NCBI GenBank assembly: GCA_903889965.1 | Contig: CAISZM010000028.1 | Coordinates: 1 to 64,000, forward strand | Direction: 5' to 3' | Source: an uncultured Elusimicrobia bacterium | Lineage (GTDB): Bacteria > Elusimicrobiota > Elusimicrobia > Elusimicrobiales > UBA9959 | DNA: 64,000 bases | Shown: positions 38,381-50,210 of the stretch, in pieces | Position numbering within the stretch: the stretch's first letter is position 1 | How the letters are laid out: every line of letters begins with the position of its first letter | Notes under the pieces: model-generated | Databases searched by the model: none | Told to the model about the DNA's origin: nothing | What the model saw: only the letters and a program-made list of their open reading frames with translations | Position numbers and translations under genes: made by a program

Positions 38381-39280
38381 ATGGCTTCGCTACGTGATAT
38401 CAGAAAACATATTTCGTCTGTAAAAAGCATCAAGCAGATAACCTATGCCATGAAGATGGTGGCGGCTGCGCGCATCAAGCGCGCGCAGGCGGCTATACTG
38501 GCCTCGCGGCCTTTCGCGCACGAAATGGACCGCCTCATAGAGGACCTCTACGGCGAGCTCGAGGAGGACGATTTTTACGGTTCCGAGGCGCAGGCCCTTT
38601 TCGAGGATCGTCCCGCGGGCGGGACGCTGTGCCTGGTGCTTGTCACCGCGGACAAGGGGCTATGCGGCTCTTTCAACACCAACCTGCTGAAGGCCGCCGC
38701 CTCCTGGCTGAAGGAGAACCGCAGCCGCAAGATCTGCGTCGTAGCGGTGGGCCGCAAGGGCCGCGATTTCCTGCGCCGTCTGAAAGGTCTCGACCTGGAA
38801 ATTAATTTCGAACTGGTGGGGATATTCCCCAAAACCGGCTACGCGCACGCCCAACTGCTGACCGACGCCGTGCTGAAGCTTTACACCGAGTGGCCCGTGG
38901 AAAGCGTGACCCTCGTTTACAACGAGTTCAAATCCATGATGACCCAGCGTATAGTCACCGACCAGCTGCTGCCGCTAAAACGCCGCATTCTCGAGAAAGG
39001 CTCCGGTGCCAGGGGTAAAACCGGAGAATTCTCTTTCGAGCCGCGCAAAGCGGATCTGCTCGGTGCCCTGCTGCCGCGCCACATCAGCGCGCAGCTTTAC
39101 CGGACGCTGCTGGAATCGCAGGCCGCGGAACTCGCGGCCCGCATGAACGCCATGGAGTCGGCCTCGAAGAACGCGAACGAACTCATAGAGGGCCTCACCC
39201 TGACGATGAATAAGACGCGGCAGGCGATGATCACGACCGAGCTTAACGAGATAGTCAGCGGTTCCGACGCGCTGGCGTGA
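38381..39280 (+). CDS. atpG: F-type ATP synthase subunit gamma
   Basis: MASLRDIRKHISSVKSIKQITYAMKMVAAARIKRAQ; C-terminal ARMNAMESASKNANELI. Confidence 0.96.
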   Translation: MASLRDIRKHISSVKSIKQITYAMKMVAAARIKRAQAAILASRPFAHEMDRLIEDLYGELEEDDFYGSEAQALFEDRPAGGTLCLVLVTADKGLCGSFNTNLLKAAASWLKENRSRKICVVAVGRKGRDFLRRLKGLDLEINFELVGIFPKTGYAHAQLLTDAVLKLYTEWPVESVTLVYNEFKSMMTQRIVTDQLLPLKRRILEKGSGARGKTGEFSFEPRKADLLGALLPRHISAQLYRTLLESQAAELAARMNAMESASKNANELIEGLTLTMNKTRQAMITTELNEIVSGSDALA

Positions 39281-39370
39281 GGGAAAGGATATGCGCGGGC
39301 GGATTTCGGGATTTGCCGGTTGACGCGGTTTTGAAGCTGAAAACGCTGACCTAGGGATCGAACGGCTTGA

Positions 39371-40807
<1,437 letters not shown>

Positions 40808-40829
40808 CGGTTCCGGCGCCCGTTGAAAT

Positions 40830-41255
40830 ATGGCAAAAAAACAACTGCTCCTCACTATCGTGACCCCGGAAAAGACGGTGCTTTACGCAAAGCCTGTGGG
40901 GTTTGTCTCGCTGCCGGCCGTAGACGGGGAAATGGGCGTGCTTCCCTCCCACGCCTCTTTCGTGGTGGAGCTGAAAGAGGGCCTGATGCATTACAAGGAC
41001 GGTCCGCGCAAAGAAGTTTTTTCCGTCCTGAGCGGCTTCGCCGAGATACATAAAAACAAGGTGCTTGTTCTGGCCGAGGCGGCGGAACTGTTAAAAGAGA
41101 TCAGCGAGGAACGCGCGCGCCAGGCCTACCAGAAGGCGAAGGAAACGCTCGCCATACGCGGCGCGGACCTGGACCTGGACGAGGCGCAGGCCGCGCTGCG
41201 GCGCGCCGCAGTGCGCATAAAGGCTTCCGAGTTCAAGCGGAAGCACAAACTTTAA
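40830..41255 (+). CDS. atpC: F-type ATP synthase subunit epsilon
   Basis: LLLTIVTPEKTVLYAKPVGFVSLPAVDGEMGVLPSHASFV. Confidence 0.93.
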   Translation: MAKKQLLLTIVTPEKTVLYAKPVGFVSLPAVDGEMGVLPSHASFVVELKEGLMHYKDGPRKEVFSVLSGFAEIHKNKVLVLAEAAELLKEISEERARQAYQKAKETLAIRGADLDLDEAQAALRRAAVRIKASEFKRKHKL

Positions 41256-41279
41256 GCCGGCCGCCCGGCAGGGGGGATA

Positions 41280-42404
41280 ATGGAATATACGCATCAGCGG
41301 GAAAGCTCCCGCCTGCTCTCGCTGGACGTGTTCAGGGGAATAACCATAGCCCTGATGATAATAGTGAACACCCCGGGCAACCGCGAAGCCTATTCCCAGC
41401 TGGACCACGCCGCCTGGAACGGCTGCACTTTCGCCGACCTAGTATTCCCTTTTTTCCTTTTTATAGTGGGGGTTTCCATAGTTTTCTCGCTGTCGCGCCG
41501 CCTTGAAGGGGGCCGTGCCTCCGGGCTCATGCCCCGGATACTGAAGCGAGCCCTTATTATTTATGCCTTCGGCATGCTGCTGAACGCGATCCCCAATTAT
41601 CATCTTTCCGCTATCCGTGTGCTGGGGGTGCTGCAGCGGATAGCTATATGCTACTTCTTCGCTTCGCTCCTGTTCGTTAAAACCGGCCTGCGTACGCAGA
41701 TAGCCGTGTGTGTTTCGGCGCTGGCAGGCTACTGGCTCGCCATGTCCTGCGTGCCGGTTCCCGGCTTCGGAGCCGGGGTTTTGACTCCGGAGGGTAACCT
41801 GGCCTCCTGGCTGGACAGGGCGATACTCGGGGCGCACACCTACCGGCAGGGGCCTTACGACCCGGAAGGCATTTTGAGCACCATACCCGCGCTGGCCACA
41901 ACGCTCCTCGGAGTGTTCACCGGGCTGTGGCTCAGGTCCGCGCGGGAGCAGATCTCCAAGGTCAAAGGCCTGCTGGCTGCCGGCGCTATTTTTGCGGTGC
42001 TGGGCTGGTTTTGGGGCCTGGTTTTTCCTGTCAACAAGGCGCTGTGGACCAGTTCCTACGTCCTGTTCACGGCCGGTCTCGCGCTCTGGCTGCTGGCTTT
42101 TTGCTGCTGGCTGATCGAGATCAAAAGAATAAAAGCGTGGGGCCGGCCTTTCGAAATTTTCGGCGTCAACGCTATAGCGGCCTATATGCTGCCCATACTT
42201 ATGGTTAAGTTCCTCGTGTTTTACACTGTAACACCGGCCGGGGCGGCAGCGCCGGAGCAGCTGCGGGTGCTGATCTGCAACGGGGTATTTGGCGGCTGGC
42301 TTTCCCCGCTCAACGCCTCCGCGGCTTTCGCTTTTTCCTATACACTTCTCTGGCTCGGCGTCTTCTGGCTGCTCTACCGCAGGAAAGTGTTCATAAAGAT
42401 CTGA
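41280..42404 (+). CDS. Heparan-alpha-glucosaminide N-acetyltransferase-like membrane acyltransferase (DUF5009-type)
   Basis: RLLSLDVFRGITIALMIIVNTPGN...WNGCTFADLVFPFFLFIVGVSI. Confidence 0.85.
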   Translation: MEYTHQRESSRLLSLDVFRGITIALMIIVNTPGNREAYSQLDHAAWNGCTFADLVFPFFLFIVGVSIVFSLSRRLEGGRASGLMPRILKRALIIYAFGMLLNAIPNYHLSAIRVLGVLQRIAICYFFASLLFVKTGLRTQIAVCVSALAGYWLAMSCVPVPGFGAGVLTPEGNLASWLDRAILGAHTYRQGPYDPEGILSTIPALATTLLGVFTGLWLRSAREQISKVKGLLAAGAIFAVLGWFWGLVFPVNKALWTSSYVLFTAGLALWLLAFCCWLIEIKRIKAWGRPFEIFGVNAIAAYMLPILMVKFLVFYTVTPAGAAAPEQLRVLICNGVFGGWLSPLNASAAFAFSYTLLWLGVFWLLYRRKVFIKI

Positions 42405-42540
42405 AATACCTTAAATGCCCGGCCTTGGCCCGCAAGCGTACGGCAGTTGCTTTTTTCGCGTCCGTTTGCTAATCTGACCTTGGGGGAGCAACCGTATAAA
42501 TAAATATCCATAAGGCCGCGGCACTGTCGCGTCCTGCGGT

Positions 42541-42870
42541 ATGCGGTTTTTCGATATGCGCGAAGTCATAGATAAAATACTTGCCGCCGAAGAAGAGGGG
42601 CGGGGCCTGGTCGCGGAAGCGCGCGGCCGCGCCTTGCTGATCCTTGCCGAAGCTAAAAAAAAGGCGGCGGGGATCGCGGCGGCTTCGCTTGAGAATTCGA
42701 GACGCGCCGCCGAAAGTGCCGTGGCCGCGGCGATAGCCGCCGCAGGGAAAGAGAAAGACCTGCGTCTCAAAGCTGCCAGGGCTGAAATAGAAAACCGCCT
42801 GCGGCTGGCCGAGGGGACAAGAAGCCGGGCTGTGGCGGCGGTGATCAGAAAAGTGCTGGGGAAAGATTAG
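42541..42870 (+). CDS. V/A-type ATPase peripheral-stalk (G/H-like) coiled-coil subunit
   Basis: Ala/Glu/Arg-rich helix; first gene of V-type cluster; start may be ATG 42556. Confidence 0.65.
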   Translation: MRFFDMREVIDKILAAEEEGRGLVAEARGRALLILAEAKKKAAGIAAASLENSRRAAESAVAAAIAAAGKEKDLRLKAARAEIENRLRLAEGTRSRAVAAVIRKVLGKD

Positions 42871-42877
42871 GGGGAAA

Positions 42878-43900
42878 ATGCTCGCTTTGAAGGACCTGGA
42901 CCATCTGGCGGCCAGGCTGCACGGCCGCCGCTCGCGCCTGTCCGACGGCGCGCGCCTGCGGGCGCTCTGCGGCCTTGGTTCCGTTCCGGTCCTGTCAAAA
43001 ACCTTATTCCCCGGTGAGGATATAGACGGCGCGGCCGGCCTTCAGGCCAGGCTGGCGGAAGGCTTTATCCTTGAAGCCCGGGAAATTTCAGCCTGCCTTG
43101 ACGAAGCCGGCGCCCGGTTCGTTGAATGGCAGGCCGCGCGTTTCCAGCTTGAGAACCTCAAGGCCGCGCTGAGGGGAATCCTGTCGGGAGCCGCGCCGGA
43201 AGACACCCGCCGCCTGCTTGCCTCTCTGCGAGCGGCGGGGGAGGGTTACGGCCCTGAGCTGGCCTCGGCCCGGGACACGGAGGCTTTGCTGGCCGTTTTG
43301 CCGGAAGGTTTTTTCAGGCGCAGCCTCGCCGCGGCCTGCGCTTCCTTTCACGGCAGCGCGGCGCTGTTTTTTATCGAGGCCGCCCTGGACAGGGATTATC
43401 TTAAAGAAATGTACGGCCGTACCAGGGGCCTGGGCGGGAGCGACCGAGCTTTCGCGGCCGCGCTCTGCGCCCAGGAAACAGGGGTCTTTAATCTCATGCT
43501 GGCCGCGCGCGGCAAATTCTTTTACGGATTTGAAAACCGGGCGCTGCTGGAGTTGTACGTTCCCGGCCAGGCAGCCGGCTTGCGGAGATTTAAAAATATG
43601 CTCGAGGCGGCCGATGCCGGCCAACTTCGCTCTATGGCCGCCGGGTTGGCTCTTGACCCTGGGCCGATGGAGCGGGATCCCTCGGTGCTCGAGGCCCTGG
43701 CCTGGCGCCGCTACGCCCGCCTGGCCAACCGCGCTCTGCGCCGCGGCCATATGGGTTTTGCCGCCGTGGCCGCGTACCTGGCGCTGCGCAGGGTCGAGAT
43801 CGCGAATCTGATCACGGTCGCGGAGGGGCTGCGCCTGGGCGTCGAGGGCGTGAGCCTGTTCAGCAGGCTTATACCGCGTATCGGGGAGGCTTATGTTTAG
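42878..43900 (+). CDS. V-type ATPase subunit C (AC39/d-like)
   Basis: Position in cluster and AC39-like pattern (RYARLANRALRRGHMGFAAVAAYLALRRVEIANLITVAEGLRLGV). Confidence 0.85.
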   Translation: MLALKDLDHLAARLHGRRSRLSDGARLRALCGLGSVPVLSKTLFPGEDIDGAAGLQARLAEGFILEAREISACLDEAGARFVEWQAARFQLENLKAALRGILSGAAPEDTRRLLASLRAAGEGYGPELASARDTEALLAVLPEGFFRRSLAAACASFHGSAALFFIEAALDRDYLKEMYGRTRGLGGSDRAFAAALCAQETGVFNLMLAARGKFFYGFENRALLELYVPGQAAGLRRFKNMLEAADAGQLRSMAAGLALDPGPMERDPSVLEALAWRRYARLANRALRRGHMGFAAVAAYLALRRVEIANLITVAEGLRLGVEGVSLFSRLIPRIGEAYV

Positions 43901-45809
43901 GCCGGAGCGAATGGCGCGGCTGGACGCCGTTTTGCTGAAAAAAGACCTGCGCCGGACCCTTTTGAGGCTCGGCGCCGCCGCCAGCATGGAACTTGACGAG
44001 CCCGCAACTCCGGGTATCCCGGCGCGCTCCGGAGGAGACCGGGACCGGGCGGCTTGCGCGGCGCTGGCCGCGCGCGCCTCGGATCTAAGGAAGTCTCTTG
44101 CCGTTACGGCGGTCGAGAGCGGGCAGACCCCGGAAATGGGCTTCGATCCGGCCGCGGCGGCGCTGGCAGAGCTGGAAAGCGCCGCAACCGCGCGGCTTAA
44201 GCGCCGCGACGAACTCTCCGCCAGATACGAGGGGCTCGCGAGGGACGATGAAAAATTGTCCCCCTATTCGGGGCTGCCTCTGCCCTCGGAATGTCCGCGG
44301 AAATTCGCCTTTCTCTACTGCGCAACCGGGGAAATACCGTCCGGGAATCTGGCCGGGCTGCGCGCTAAAATGCCCGCGAACGCCGTGATCCTGCCGCTCG
44401 CCGGGGGTAACGGCAGTGTTCGGGCCGCGGTGCTGGGCAGCGCTTCGGACGGACCTGAATTGTCAGGCGCGCTGAAGCTCGCCGGTTTCCGGCACGAGGA
44501 ACTCCCGGCACGCCCTGGTTTTACGCTGGCGGCGCTGGCCGCAAGCCTCGCTTCGGAGAGCCGGCTGGCCAAAGCGGAACTTAAAAGCGCCGAGCTGGAG
44601 GTACAAGAGCTGGCGGCCGAAGCCGCAAGGCGCCTGCCTTCCATCGAACGCGCCGCGGCGCTCGAGGGAAAACTTGCCGGGGCGCGGGACCGCCTGGGGA
44701 GCACGGGAACTTCAGCCGTGATCTCGGGCTGGGTCCCGGCCGGAGAGGCGGAGGGCCTGGCCCGCGCGATGGGCGAGGCTTCCGGGGGCTTATGCGTGGC
44801 TGAGATAAGCGCCCCCCCGGCCGGAAGCTCCGTTCCAGTACTGCTCCGACCCCCGGGTATCCTTAGGCCTTTCGCTATGCTGGTATCGTCGTACGGCCTC
44901 CCCGGCTACGGCGAAGTGGAGCCTACGGTCTTCGCCGCCGCCGCCTACCTCTTTATGTTCGGGATGATGTTCGGGGATGCTGGACACGGTCTGGTCCTTT
45001 GCGCAGCGGGTTTTGCCATGGCGCTGAAGGGACGCTCTGAAAAAATACGCGATTCCGGGCGCATGGTTTTCGCCTGCGGCGTTTCGGCCGCGCTGTTCGG
45101 GATCCTCTACGGAGGCTTTTTCGGCCTGGAGAGGCTGAAAAAATTCGCCCTGTGGCGCGATCCCCTGGCGGGCGATCCTCTCGGGCTGGTGACAGCGGCC
45201 CTGGCGGCCGGGGCCGTAATAATAAGTATCGGGGTGGTGCTGAACATAGCGAACCGGGCGCTGGCCGGGGACAGGCTCGGGGCCGTGCTGGGCAGGTTCG
45301 GCGCGGCCGGGCTGGTTTTCTACTGGGGGGGGATAGCTTTGGCCGCGGGTTTTGCCGGCGCGCGCCTCGCGCTGCCGCTGATGGCACTGGCGGTATTCTG
45401 CTGGGTCCTGAAGGAGCCCGCGCTCTATTTACTGCGCAGCCGCTCCGGGTCGCCCCCGGGCGAGGACGGCTTTGCGGCGGTGTCGGCCGAAGCGCTGGTC
45501 GGGGCTTTTGAGGCGGCTCTGCTCTACCTGGCCAATACGGTAAGCTTCGTACGTCTCGCCGCGTACGCTATGAGCCACGCCGCGCTTATGTCCGCGGCCT
45601 ATGCCCTGGCCGGGACCGCCGACGGGGTATGGGGCCGCGGCAGTCTGGCTGGCATAGCGGCCGCGGCAGCCGGGAATCTCGCGGCCATAGGGCTCGAGGG
45701 GCTTGTGGCGGCGGTGCAGGCCCTGCGGCTTGAGTATTATGAATTTTTTGGAAAGTTTTTCGAGGGTGGCGGCCGTCCGTTCAAGCCGTTCTCCCTTACA
45801 GGAGGATAA
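43893..45809 (+). CDS. V-type ATPase subunit I (a)
   Basis: MFRPERMARLDAVLLKKDL; C-terminal TM domain with GMMFGDAGHGLVL and SFVRLAAYAMSHAALMSAAYALA. Confidence 0.93.
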   Translation: MFRPERMARLDAVLLKKDLRRTLLRLGAAASMELDEPATPGIPARSGGDRDRAACAALAARASDLRKSLAVTAVESGQTPEMGFDPAAAALAELESAATARLKRRDELSARYEGLARDDEKLSPYSGLPLPSECPRKFAFLYCATGEIPSGNLAGLRAKMPANAVILPLAGGNGSVRAAVLGSASDGPELSGALKLAGFRHEELPARPGFTLAALAASLASESRLAKAELKSAELEVQELAAEAARRLPSIERAAALEGKLAGARDRLGSTGTSAVISGWVPAGEAEGLARAMGEASGGLCVAEISAPPAGSSVPVLLRPPGILRPFAMLVSSYGLPGYGEVEPTVFAAAAYLFMFGMMFGDAGHGLVLCAAGFAMALKGRSEKIRDSGRMVFACGVSAALFGILYGGFFGLERLKKFALWRDPLAGDPLGLVTAALAAGAVIISIGVVLNIANRALAGDRLGAVLGRFGAAGLVFYWGGIALAAGFAGARLALPLMALAVFCWVLKEPALYLLRSRSGSPPGEDGFAAVSAEALVGAFEAALLYLANTVSFVRLAAYAMSHAALMSAAYALAGTADGVWGRGSLAGIAAAAAGNLAAIGLEGLVAAVQALRLEYYEFFGKFFEGGGRPFKPFSLTGG

Positions 45810-45810
45810 A

Positions 45811-46137
45811 ATGAAAAACTGGTATACGCTGCCGTGCGCCGCGGCCGCTCTGGCGCTGGGATCATGTTCGGAGGCCATGGCTTCGCCGCTAGCCGGCGCG
45901 GCCGCTTCCGCGGGTTCGGATTACCGCGCCATCGGCATCGGCTTCGCCGCGGCCGCGACCATGGGTGTCTGCGTGCTGGGCGCCGCTTACGCGGTGGCCC
46001 GCGTCGGCTCCGCCGCCATGGGCGCCGCGGCGGAAAAACCTGAACTGCTTATACGGAGCCTGCTATTCGTCGCGCTGGCCGAGGGCCTGGCCGTGCTGGG
46101 CTTCGTGATCTCCATGATGCTGCTCCAGAAGATATAA
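45811..46137 (+). CDS. V-type ATPase subunit K (c ring)
   Basis: IGIGFAAAATMGVCVLGAAYAVARVGSAAMGAAAEKPELLIRSLLFVALAEGLAVLGFVISMML. Confidence 0.92.
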   Translation: MKNWYTLPCAAAALALGSCSEAMASPLAGAAASAGSDYRAIGIGFAAAATMGVCVLGAAYAVARVGSAAMGAAAEKPELLIRSLLFVALAEGLAVLGFVISMMLLQKI

Positions 46138-46140
46138 AAC

Positions 46141-46368
46141 GTGGAATTCTACTGTATAGGCGATGATGATGCCGTGCGCGGTTTCAGGCTTGCCGGTGTC
46201 CGCGGGCGGGCTGTGAACGGCGCCGCCGCGACGGCGGAGGCGCTGGAGGAGGCGGCCGCGCGGGCGGACTGCGGCGTGATAATAATCACGAGCGCCGCCG
46301 CCGGGCTCGTGCGCGCGCGCTTGAACGAAATAAAAGAGCGTTCCAGGCCGCTGATAGCCGAGATCTAG
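46141..46368 (+). CDS. V-type ATPase subunit F (short)
   Basis: GTG start; YCIGDDDAVRGFRLAGVRGRAV; 75 aa. Confidence 0.82.
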   Translation: MEFYCIGDDDAVRGFRLAGVRGRAVNGAAATAEALEEAAARADCGVIIITSAAAGLVRARLNEIKERSRPLIAEI

Positions 46369-46403
46369 GCCGCCGCGGATGAGGCGGAAGGCCGGGGGAA
46401 TTT

Positions 46404-47036
46404 ATGGAGATAGAGGGTAACGCGGAGGCGCTTGTCGGGGAGATACGCGCCCTGGCGCAGCGCGAAAGTGCGGGGATAATTTTAGCGGCCGAAGCCGAAG
46501 CCGCGGAGATACTGGACCGGGCGAAAAAAGAGGCGGAGCTGGACGCCCGCGCCCGGGCGGCCGCCGCTGGCGCCGAGGGGGAGCGGCGGCGGCGGATGGT
46601 CCTGGCCTCGGTGCCGGTGGAGGCCGGGCGCATTGCAGCCGCCGAACTGGAAGCCGTTCTTGATTCCATTAAGAAAGAGGTCCGGGCGTGCCTGCGCGAA
46701 AAAGGCTGCCCGCGCGCCGGAACTGCCGCGGCGCTGGCCGCAGCGGCCGTGAGGGGGATGGAGGGCAATTCCTTCGTGCTGCGCGTTTCCCCGGAGGACA
46801 GCCGCGGCCTCCCCGGTCTTGAGGCCGAGGTTTCCCGCCTGGCAGGCAAAGGGGCCCTCGAAATAGTCCTGAAAGAGGATCCCGGGCTGGACGGGGGGGC
46901 GGCGGTGTATGGTCCCGGAGGGCGGCAATACTGGGACAACAGTTTGACCGGCAGGCTGGAGCGGCTCTGGCCGGAGCAGCGGCGGCTGCTCAGCCTGGAC
47001 CTTGAAAAAGACTGGGGGAACCATGGGCGCGGCTGA
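46404..47036 (+). CDS. V-type ATPase subunit E
   Basis: Position between F and A; N-terminal coiled coil plus E-type C-terminal domain. Confidence 0.8.
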   Translation: MEIEGNAEALVGEIRALAQRESAGIILAAEAEAAEILDRAKKEAELDARARAAAAGAEGERRRRMVLASVPVEAGRIAAAELEAVLDSIKKEVRACLREKGCPRAGTAAALAAAAVRGMEGNSFVLRVSPEDSRGLPGLEAEVSRLAGKGALEIVLKEDPGLDGGAAVYGPGGRQYWDNSLTGRLERLWPEQRRLLSLDLEKDWGNHGRG

Positions 47037-48807
47037 AAACGGAAGGCGGCCTTTTGTCACGCGGATCAGCGGGCCGGTAGTGACCGTGGGCGGCATGGCC
47101 GGAGCCAGCATGTACGAGGTGGTGCGCGTGGGCGAGCTGGGACTGGTGGGTGAGGTCGTGAGGCAGGCCGGCGACACGGCCACGGTGCAGGTTTATGAGG
47201 ACACCACCATGCTTAAGCCCGGGGCGCCGGTGGAGCGCAGCGGGGCGCCGCTTTCCCTGTGGCTGGGGCCAGGCCTTATCGGGAATATCTACGACGGAGT
47301 TCAGCGGCCTCTCCCGGAGCTTATGGCGCGCGGAGGAACCTGGATACGGCGCGGCGAGAAGGCGGATCCTCTTGATCTCTCCCGGCCCTGGGAGTTCACG
47401 CCCCTGCTTGTTCCCGGGCAGGAGGTGACCGAAGGGCAGGCGGCCGGGCTGGTTAAGGAAACGCCGCTGGTCGAACATAAAATAATGCTGCCGCCGGGAG
47501 TCGGCGGCACGGTGCGCTCGGCCGCGGGGAAGGGCGCCTATACGCTCAACGACACGCTTGCCGTCGTCGACACTCCGTCGGGACCGGTAGAAATAAAGAT
47601 GCTGCAAAAATGGCCCGTGCGGCAGCCGCGCCCGGCGCGCGCCCGCCGCCGCGTGAGCGAGCCGCTGGTGACCGGCCAGCGCGTGATAGACACTTTTTTC
47701 CCGCTTGCCAAGGGCGGCTGCGCGTGCATCCCGGGAGGCTTCGGCACCGGCAAGACCATAACGCAGCACCAGCTGGCGAAGTGGTCGGACGCCGGGATAA
47801 TAATCTTCATCGGCTGCGGCGAGAGGGGCAACGAGATGACCGAGGTGCTGCGCGAGTTCCCGGAACTTAAAGACCCTCGCACCGGCAGGCCGCTTATGGA
47901 GCGCACTATACTGATAGCCAACACCTCCAATATGCCCGTAGCCGCGCGGGAGGTTTCGATCTACACCGGCATAACCATGGCCGAGTACTACCGGGACATG
48001 GGCTGGGACGTGGCGGTATTCGCGGATTCGACCAGCAGGTGGGCCGAGGCGCTGCGCGAGATGGCCGCGCGGCTGGAGGAGATGCCGGCCGAGGAGGGCT
48101 TTCCCGCGAGCCTCCCCTCCCGCCTGGCGCAGTTCTACGAGCGGGGCGGAGCCGTTACGGCCCTCGGCGGGTGGGAGGGCTCGGTCAGCATAGTCGGAGC
48201 CGTCAGTCCGCCGGGGGGGGACTTTTCGGAACCGGTGACGCAGCACACCCGCCGCTTTACCAGGGTGCTGTGGTCGCTGGATACGGAGCTTGCCAACGCC
48301 AGGCATTACCCCTCCATCAACTGGCTGCGTTCCTATTCGGACTATCTCGAGGAAGTGGAGAACGCCTGGGAGAAGATCGCCCCGGGCTGGAGAGAGCTGC
48401 GCGGCGAAGCCATGGTAGTGCTTCAGCGGGAGGAACATTACCGCCAGATCGCGCGCCTCATAGGGCCGGACGCCCTGCCGGACGGCCAGCGGCTGTTCCT
48501 TTTTATAGGAGGGATCATGCGCGAGGGTTTCCTGGCGCAGAGCGCCTTCGACGAAGCGGATATGTACTGCCCCCTGGAAAAGCAGGCGGCGCTGCTGAGG
48601 GTTATAATGGCGCTTTACGTCGGCGCCCGCGACCTTATAAAGTCCGGCGCGGCGCTGGCGGATATTTCCGCGCTGCCGTGCGTTGGCAGGGTCATGCGGG
48701 CCAAAACCGAATGCCCAGGGGTTCAGGAGCTCGCGGATCTTGAGGGGGCGGTAAAAGACGAGCTGGCCGAGCTCTCCGTAAGAGCGGGAAAGGGGGGCGT
48801 TGTATGA
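47023..48807 (+). CDS. V-type ATPase catalytic subunit A
   Basis: [69 protein letters not shown]. Confidence 0.97.
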   Translation: MGAAENGRRPFVTRISGPVVTVGGMAGASMYEVVRVGELGLVGEVVRQAGDTATVQVYEDTTMLKPGAPVERSGAPLSLWLGPGLIGNIYDGVQRPLPELMARGGTWIRRGEKADPLDLSRPWEFTPLLVPGQEVTEGQAAGLVKETPLVEHKIMLPPGVGGTVRSAAGKGAYTLNDTLAVVDTPSGPVEIKMLQKWPVRQPRPARARRRVSEPLVTGQRVIDTFFPLAKGGCACIPGGFGTGKTITQHQLAKWSDAGIIIFIGCGERGNEMTEVLREFPELKDPRTGRPLMERTILIANTSNMPVAAREVSIYTGITMAEYYRDMGWDVAVFADSTSRWAEALREMAARLEEMPAEEGFPASLPSRLAQFYERGGAVTALGGWEGSVSIVGAVSPPGGDFSEPVTQHTRRFTRVLWSLDTELANARHYPSINWLRSYSDYLEEVENAWEKIAPGWRELRGEAMVVLQREEHYRQIARLIGPDALPDGQRLFLFIGGIMREGFLAQSAFDEADMYCPLEKQAALLRVIMALYVGARDLIKSGAALADISALPCVGRVMRAKTECPGVQELADLEGAVKDELAELSVRAGKGGVV

Positions 48808-50204
48808 GCTTGCGCGACAGCGGGCTGGAATACGTCGGAGCCTCCCGGATAGAGGGACCTCTGGTGGTTGTGGAGCGCGTCCGTGACGCGGGCTTCGACG
48901 AACTTGTGGAGATAAGGGACCGCGGCGGGCGTCCGAGGCTGGGGCGAGTGCTGGATATCTCGCAAGATGCCGCAGTCGTGCAGGTGCTCGAGGGCACAGA
49001 AGGCCTCTCCTGCGGCACGCTCAGGGCGCGCTTCCTGGGAGAAAGCCTTAAACTGCCGGTTTCGGAGAGCATGCTCGGGCGCGTTTTCGACGGGCTTGGG
49101 CGCCCGGCCGACGGCGGACCGGCGCCTCTTTCCGGGGACAGGCGCGACGTAAACGGTTCGCCCATCAACCCCGTGGCGCGTCGCTACCCGCGCGAATTCA
49201 TACAGACCGGCATTTCGGCCATAGACGGCATGAACGCCCTGGTGCGCGGCCAGAAACTGCCGATCTTCTCCGGCAACGGCCTGCCGCACGACCGAGTCTG
49301 CGCGCAGCTGGTGCGGCAGGCCCGGCTGCCCGGAGAAAAAGGCGGCTTCTCAATAGTCTTCGCGGCGATGGGCGTGAAGCGGGACGTGGCGGATTATTTT
49401 ATGCGCGACTTCGAGGAATCCGGAGCCCTCGAGCGGGTGGCGATGTTCTTGTCGCTGGCGGACGCGCCAGGGGTTGAGCGTCTGCTTACGCCGAGGGCCG
49501 CGCTGACGCTGGCCGAATACCTGGCCTTCGACCTCGGCCGGCACGTGCTCGTGGTGCTGACGGATATGACGAACTATTGCGAGAGCTTGCGCGAGGTGGG
49601 AACTGCCCGGGGCGAGATCCCCGGGCGCAAGGGCTACCCCGGCTACCTGTACTCCGATCTGGCCTCCATTTACGAGCGGGCCGGGCGCGTCGAGGGCTCG
49701 GGCGGCTCCATAACCCAGACCGCGATACTCACCATGCCTTCCGACGACATCAGCCACCCGGTGCCGGACCTGACCGGCTATATCACGGAGGGGCAGATAG
49801 TGCTGGACCGGGACCTTTTCCAGCGCGGCGTATATCCTCCGATAGCCGGCCTCCCAAGCCTTTCACGCCTGATGAAGGACGGTGTCGGCAAGGGCTATAC
49901 GCGCGGGGATCACCCGGCGCTGGCGAGCCAGCTTTTCGCCTGCTACGCCTATGTTAAGCGCGTGCGGGCACTGGCCGACATCATCGGTGAGGACGACCTG
50001 AGCGCCGGAGACAAGCTGTACCTGAAGTTCGGGGAAAATTTTGAGCGGCGCTTCCTCAACCAGGGCGAGCACGAGGACCGGCCTGTCGAGACGACCCTGG
50101 ACCTGGGCTGGGAGATGCTTTCCATGCTGCCCCGGGAGGAACTGCACCGCGTCAGCGGAGAGATGCTGGATGAACACTATAAAAAGAACAAGGAGCGAAG
50201 GTAG
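48804..50204 (+). CDS. V-type ATPase subunit B
   Basis: [61 protein letters not shown]. Confidence 0.97.
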   Translation: MSLRDSGLEYVGASRIEGPLVVVERVRDAGFDELVEIRDRGGRPRLGRVLDISQDAAVVQVLEGTEGLSCGTLRARFLGESLKLPVSESMLGRVFDGLGRPADGGPAPLSGDRRDVNGSPINPVARRYPREFIQTGISAIDGMNALVRGQKLPIFSGNGLPHDRVCAQLVRQARLPGEKGGFSIVFAAMGVKRDVADYFMRDFEESGALERVAMFLSLADAPGVERLLTPRAALTLAEYLAFDLGRHVLVVLTDMTNYCESLREVGTARGEIPGRKGYPGYLYSDLASIYERAGRVEGSGGSITQTAILTMPSDDISHPVPDLTGYITEGQIVLDRDLFQRGVYPPIAGLPSLSRLMKDGVGKGYTRGDHPALASQLFACYAYVKRVRALADIIGEDDLSAGDKLYLKFGENFERRFLNQGEHEDRPVETTLDLGWEMLSMLPREELHRVSGEMLDEHYKKNKERR

Positions 50205-50210
50205 AAAAGT

